This document shows positions 4,791-7,925 of a stretch of 7,925 bases of DNA, piece by piece; within the stretch, counting starts at the first letter, position 1, and each line of letters begins with the position of its first letter. The notes below the pieces were generated by a model. It was given only the letters and a program-made list of their open reading frames with translations, had not been told where the DNA came from and did not search any database. Origin of the DNA: Lachnospiraceae bacterium (GTDB lineage Bacteria > Bacillota > Clostridia > Lachnospirales > Lachnospiraceae); assembly GCA_024691145.1 (NCBI GenBank), contig JAILNW010000403.1, positions 1 to 7,925 on the forward strand. The letters run 5' to 3'. The position numbers and the translations under genes were made by a program.

Positions 4791-6013
4791 CAGTCTAAAC
4801 CTCTTTCCATTTTTACTGCATTCTTACCTGCTATAAACCCTGTAGACCATGCCCACTGAAGATTATATCCTCCACATGTTCCATCTACATCCATAATCTC
4901 TCCGGCAAAATAAAGTCCCTCCACAATCTTTGACTGCATATCACTGTCTATCTCACTTGTATCTATTCCGCCAGCCATAACCTGGGCATTATCCCAGCCA
5001 TTGGTCTGTGTAATAGGAATTGCAAATCTCTTTATATACTTTGCCATATGTAATAAATTCTTATCATTATTAATATCAAGTTTTTCCCTGTCTAGAAAAC
5101 CTGCTAATTTATTATTTATAAGCCCAATAAGAAGTTCGTATATTGAAACCACATTCATATTGTTTCTTCTCTCTTTTAACAATGCATATAGTTCCTCTTC
5201 TTCAAGTTCTGGTATAAAGTCTATATATACCTTAACCTTTCTTCCTTCATCAAGAGCCTTTGAAGCATACCTGCTTATCTGCATAATAGGTATACCTGAT
5301 ATTCCGCTTTCATTAAAAATTACTTCTCCACTGTTCTTAACCTTTATAGGCTTTTTATTAACACTTGCTATTTCTAACGCTATATTAGCATTAACCCTTA
5401 CTCCGGAAACATTTCTAAAAACATTCTTCTTGCAAATAAGTCCAACAAGCCCCTTTAAAGGTTTAACAATATGATGTCCCATACCTTCTATAATATCCAG
5501 CATAGCGCCATCAGCCCCAAGTTGCGAATAAGATACTCCACCTGTAGCAATAATAAGCCTATAGGAAGCGTACTCTCCAGAACTTGTCTTTATATAAAAT
5601 ATATCTTCTTCCTTCTTTATATCTGTTACATATTCATCAAACTTAATAATTCCCCCGCCATATACAACTTTACTTACAAGACAGGCAACAACACTTGCTG
5701 CCTGCTCACTATATGGATATACATAATTGTTTTTTATCTTAGGATAAATACCAATTTTTCTGAACAATTCTATAGTATCTTTTTCATTGAACTGCTTTAA
5801 AACACTGCTTACAAATGATGACTCTCCATTATAGTATTCTTCCCCCATCACCATGTTGGTAAAATTACACTTTCCATTACCTGATGCACTTATCTTTCTT
5901 CCTGCCTTCTGGTTTTTATCCAGAATAAGTACATGTTTACTGGTATTTAATGCACTTATGGCAGCCATAAGACCTGCTGCACCACTTCCAATAATAATTA
6001 CATCATAAAGCAT
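4790..6013 (-). CDS. HI0933 / YhiN / BaiN-family flavoprotein
   Basis: The 407-residue FAD protein has full family length. N-terminal dinucleotide motif: DVIIIGSGAAGLMAAISAL (GSGAAG at 9-14), with acidic D32 in LILDK. The family signature GRKISASGNGKCNFTN lies at 38-53, an ATGGVSYSQLGADG motif at 156-169, and the C-terminal FAD contact QVMAGGI...GLYFAGEIMDVDGTCGGYNLQWAWSTG at about 344-391. BaiN of Clostridium scindens, in this family, acts on 3-oxo-delta-4,6 bile acid intermediates, but most members are uncharacterised and often carry transferred names such as aminoacetone oxidase. With no other bai genes here, a bile-acid role is not supported. The ATG has AAGGAG eight nt upstream. It follows the small membrane protein by 18 nt and overlaps the next gene by one base. 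Confidence 0.92.
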   Translation of the reverse strand: MLYDVIIIGSGAAGLMAAISALNTSKHVLILDKNQKAGRKISASGNGKCNFTNMVMGEEYYNGESSFVSSVLKQFNEKDTIELFRKIGIYPKIKNNYVYPYSEQAASVVACLVSKVVYGGGIIKFDEYVTDIKKEEDIFYIKTSSGEYASYRLIIATGGVSYSQLGADGAMLDIIEGMGHHIVKPLKGLVGLICKKNVFRNVSGVRVNANIALEIASVNKKPIKVKNSGEVIFNESGISGIPIMQISRYASKALDEGRKVKVYIDFIPELEEEELYALLKERRNNMNVVSIYELLIGLINNKLAGFLDREKLDINNDKNLLHMAKYIKRFAIPITQTNGWDNAQVMAGGIDTSEIDSDMQSKIVEGLYFAGEIMDVDGTCGGYNLQWAWSTGFIAGKNAVKMERGLD

Positions 6014-6031
6014 ATAATAAGCTCCTTCTTA

Positions 6032-6430
6032 CTAGCTGGAATAACCTTCAAGTATTCCCGCAAGTTCATCTTTATCCTGAACCCAGATACCATTAATAAC
6101 ATTCTCTCGTTCCCATACTGGAATACTGTTTAAATCTATTAATGTATCTTCATAAATTGTTTTACAATCGTTATAAAATACAACAACATGATTATCTAAG
6201 GCTGTTATATAAAACTCATAATCATTATTACTTTCTTCTTCTGTATCAAATGAAAGAGCACCTTTTTTTGCTTCAACTTCCATCTTGGAATTTTTTAATA
6301 ATTCAATATCGTTATTTATCTTATCCTCTGCATCCTTAACATAATTTAAAAACATATAATAATATGCTATAGTAAGAATAGTTGCAATAACCATTATTCC
6401 AGAAAAAATGTAATAATAATATCTTCTCAT
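6032..6430 (-). CDS. Small single-pass membrane protein with BofC C-terminal-like domain
   Basis: From ATG at 6430 the protein has 132 residues. A hydrophobic segment at about 5-27 (YYYIFSGIMVIATILTIAYYYMF) after two arginines suggests an N-in anchor. A charged, helical linker (about 30-60) follows, then an extracytoplasmic domain at 71-132: YEFYITALDNHVVVFYNDCKTIYEDT, then IPVWERENVINGIWVQDKDELAGILEGYSS. That tail resembles the C-terminal domain of BofC, an intercompartmental signalling protein in Bacillus sporulation, and is shared by many small clostridial proteins of unknown role. The ATG is chosen over a GTG at 6442 because AAAGGTGG (6439-6446) would overlap that GTG but sits eight nt from the ATG. 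The resemblance is from memory and moderate; a sporulation role is not shown. Confidence 0.75.
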   Translation of the reverse strand: MRRYYYYIFSGIMVIATILTIAYYYMFLNYVKDAEDKINNDIELLKNSKMEVEAKKGALSFDTEEESNNDYEFYITALDNHVVVFYNDCKTIYEDTLIDLNSIPVWERENVINGIWVQDKDELAGILEGYSS

Positions 6431-6438
6431 AAAATGTA

Positions 6439-6446
6439 CCACCTTT
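6439..6446 (-). promoter_or_regulatory. Ribosome-binding site for the BofC-like gene
   Basis: The minus strand reads AAAGGTGG with an 8-nt spacer to ATG (6430-6428). It rules out the GTG at 6442-6440, which lies inside the site, and shortens the protein by four residues. Confidence 0.7.
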
Positions 6447-6493
6447 GTCCTTTACAGGATATGATACCCATAAAAACAAAGATTATACATAAA

Positions 6494-7925
6494 CTACATA
6501 AGTTTAACTTTCTTCATAGCCATTACAAGCTTGCTTCCCATAGGAAATCTCTTAATTTCATTCTCAGTAAGTCCCTTAAAAGCTACCATTGCAACAAAAT
6601 ATACAATTACTGCAACAAAAAGTGCAACAAGTGTAATAACTCTTGTAACATTTGTACTGTTATTAGTATTAAAACTGTTTAAAACAGCTGCAACCACAAA
6701 GGCAAATACACCCATAATCAAAGAACATACAAATGGTATAACAAATGTCTTCTTGATTTCCTGCTTATAATCAACGGTTTTTGCAATCTTCCTGCTGTTA
6801 AATACACATACAAAAAATGCAAATACAGCATTACCAATTACAATGGAATCTATTCCAAATCCTGTTTTTAACAATATAACAACAACAATAAGATGCAGTA
6901 CAAAAGATATGGCTGAATGTATCAAAGGATATCTCATTAGGCCGATTCCCTGAAGCACCGCATTACTTGTAGTAGACAACGAATAAAATACTACTGTTAT
7001 GGATGCATACATTAAAAATATTGCAACCATAGGATGTGTACCTGGAAATAATGATTCAATTATATACTTTCCTAAAACAGAAAGTCCAACTGCAGAAGGT
7101 ATAGCTATAAGCATATTAAACTTAATGGCAACATTTATCTTATTGCGAAGACCTTCCTTGTTTCCATTAACATGCTCCTTTACAATTGTTGGTATAATTG
7201 AATTACCAAGAGCTGTTGCAACAGCTATAGGTATACTAATCAATAAATAATACTTTCCATATCTTCCAAGGTTCAGTTGTTTTAGTCTGCTGTCTCCTGG
7301 AACAAGATGGCTAAAACATGTTCTATCTACGATAGAGTTCAGATTATAAAGTATCTGTCCTAATATAACTGGAAGTATAGTTAAAAACATAACTTTATAA
7401 ATATCTTTATATGAATCTGTCTCACTGTTTGTGTCACCAGATACTTTTTCATTTATCTTTGTTTTATTAATCATAAATATAACTAATAAAACTATAAGAC
7501 CTGAAAGAGCTCCAAGACAAGTTCCTAAAGTACCGCCTCCTGCTCCCCAGGATTTTGACGAATCACAAATAGCATAAAAACTATCCTGTACTGAATACTT
7601 AATAAATGTATATGTGGCAACAACGCTTACTATAGCATTAATAATCTGCTCTATAAGCTGTGATATTGCTGTAGGTATCATTGTACTGTTTCCCTGAAAG
7701 TATCCTCTGAATACTCCCATTAAAGCACATAGGAATATGGTTGGTGCAAGTATTCTTAAAGGTAATGCACAATATGGTGTATTAAAAAGCATCATTGATA
7801 AATCCTTTGCAAATATAAATATAATGGTAGCCATAACACCACCAGAAATAGTTGCAAAAATAAGTGATGCTCCAAAAAGCTTATAAGCATTCTTATATTC
7901 CTTCTTAGTTGTCTTTGCTGCAACC
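6494..7925 (-). CDS. MurJ/SpoVB-type polysaccharide or lipid II flippase, 5' end outside the window
   Basis: The frame stays open to the right edge, giving 476 codons plus one stray base. About 60-80 N-terminal residues are probably missing, judging from the usual 530-550 residues. This is a polytopic membrane protein of the MOP/MATE-like superfamily (polysaccharide biosynthesis, SpoVB/YtgP/MurJ branch). The diagnostic segment RGYFQGNSTMIPTAISQLIEQI follows two transmembrane helices (visible residues about 73-94). Later hydrophobic segments alternate with short loops, including VMFLTILPVILGQILYNLNSIVDRTCF and GNSIIPTIVKEHVNGN, giving roughly a dozen helices in view. Such proteins flip undecaprenyl-linked cell-wall or polysaccharide precursors; SpoVB acts in spore cortex formation. 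Sequence alone does not say which. It is first in view of the co-directional run, 63 nt upstream of the BofC-like gene. Confidence 0.9.
   Translation of the reverse strand, partial: VAAKTTKKEYKNAYKLFGASLIFATISGGVMATIIFIFAKDLSMMLFNTPYCALPLRILAPTIFLCALMGVFRGYFQGNSTMIPTAISQLIEQIINAIVSVVATYTFIKYSVQDSFYAICDSSKSWGAGGGTLGTCLGALSGLIVLLVIFMINKTKINEKVSGDTNSETDSYKDIYKVMFLTILPVILGQILYNLNSIVDRTCFSHLVPGDSRLKQLNLGRYGKYYLLISIPIAVATALGNSIIPTIVKEHVNGNKEGLRNKINVAIKFNMLIAIPSAVGLSVLGKYIIESLFPGTHPMVAIFLMYASITVVFYSLSTTSNAVLQGIGLMRYPLIHSAISFVLHLIVVVILLKTGFGIDSIVIGNAVFAFFVCVFNSRKIAKTVDYKQEIKKTFVIPFVCSLIMGVFAFVVAAVLNSFNTNNSTNVTRVITLVALFVAVIVYFVAMVAFKGLTENEIKRFPMGSKLVMAMKKVKLM

Noticed and set aside
5001..5474. A 157-codon plus-strand open frame
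   Set aside because: It is antisense to the well-supported HI0933/BaiN-family gene and has low-complexity Ser/Leu/Ile-rich composition typical of a reverse-strand shadow.
4790..6013. Bile-acid reductase (baiN) as a specific gene call
   Set aside because: The family is right, but no other bile-acid genes are present and the family is broad, so the symbol would overstate the evidence.
6482..6487. A TATAAT-like -10 box on the minus strand between the flippase and BofC-like genes
   Set aside because: No acceptable -35 box lies about 17 nt upstream, and such a match is expected by chance in AT-rich DNA. A weak internal promoter cannot be excluded.

Overview
The window reads as chromosome of a low-GC, Gram-positive anaerobe, most likely a clostridial relative of the Lachnospiraceae. 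The basis is the AT-rich coding sequence, strong Shine-Dalgarno sites, TTG and GTG starts, the rnhB / FlhB-like / yraN gene order, and Lachnospiraceae-like ProB and flavoprotein sequences. Species cannot be named from the sequence alone. Every recognisable gene lies on the minus strand, so transcription runs from high to low coordinates.

First transcriptional block (7925 to 2330): a MurJ/SpoVB-type flippase that runs off the right edge; a small single-pass membrane protein whose C-terminus resembles the BofC C-terminal domain; an HI0933/BaiN-type flavoprotein; a second, unrelated FAD-dependent dehydrogenase; and proB (glutamate 5-kinase). The last three are tightly packed: the two flavoprotein genes share one base (TGATG), and the proB GTG start lies one base after the stop of the gene before it. 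This suggests translational coupling of genes with no obvious common pathway. No proA lies next to proB in the window.

Non-coding block (about 1745 to 2329): this holds the most unusual feature. Two head-to-tail copies of an elaborately palindromic element directly follow the proB stop codon. Copy A is 190 bp with perfect 16-bp inverted ends, and nearly all of it folds into a cloverleaf-like set of nested stems. Copy B is almost identical, except that about 165 bp replace four bases at the tip of one arm. Those 165 bp contain a second long palindrome with its own 9-bp inverted ends.

Second transcriptional block (about 1765 to 1): a near-consensus sigma-A-type promoter drives a small protein of unknown function, followed by rnhB (RNase HII), an FlhB C-terminal-domain homologue without the NPTH cleavage motif, and the first 40 codons of yraN. 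This is a housekeeping cluster seen in many Firmicutes. The promoter and a strong ribosome-binding site indicate that the first gene starts further in than its longest open frame.
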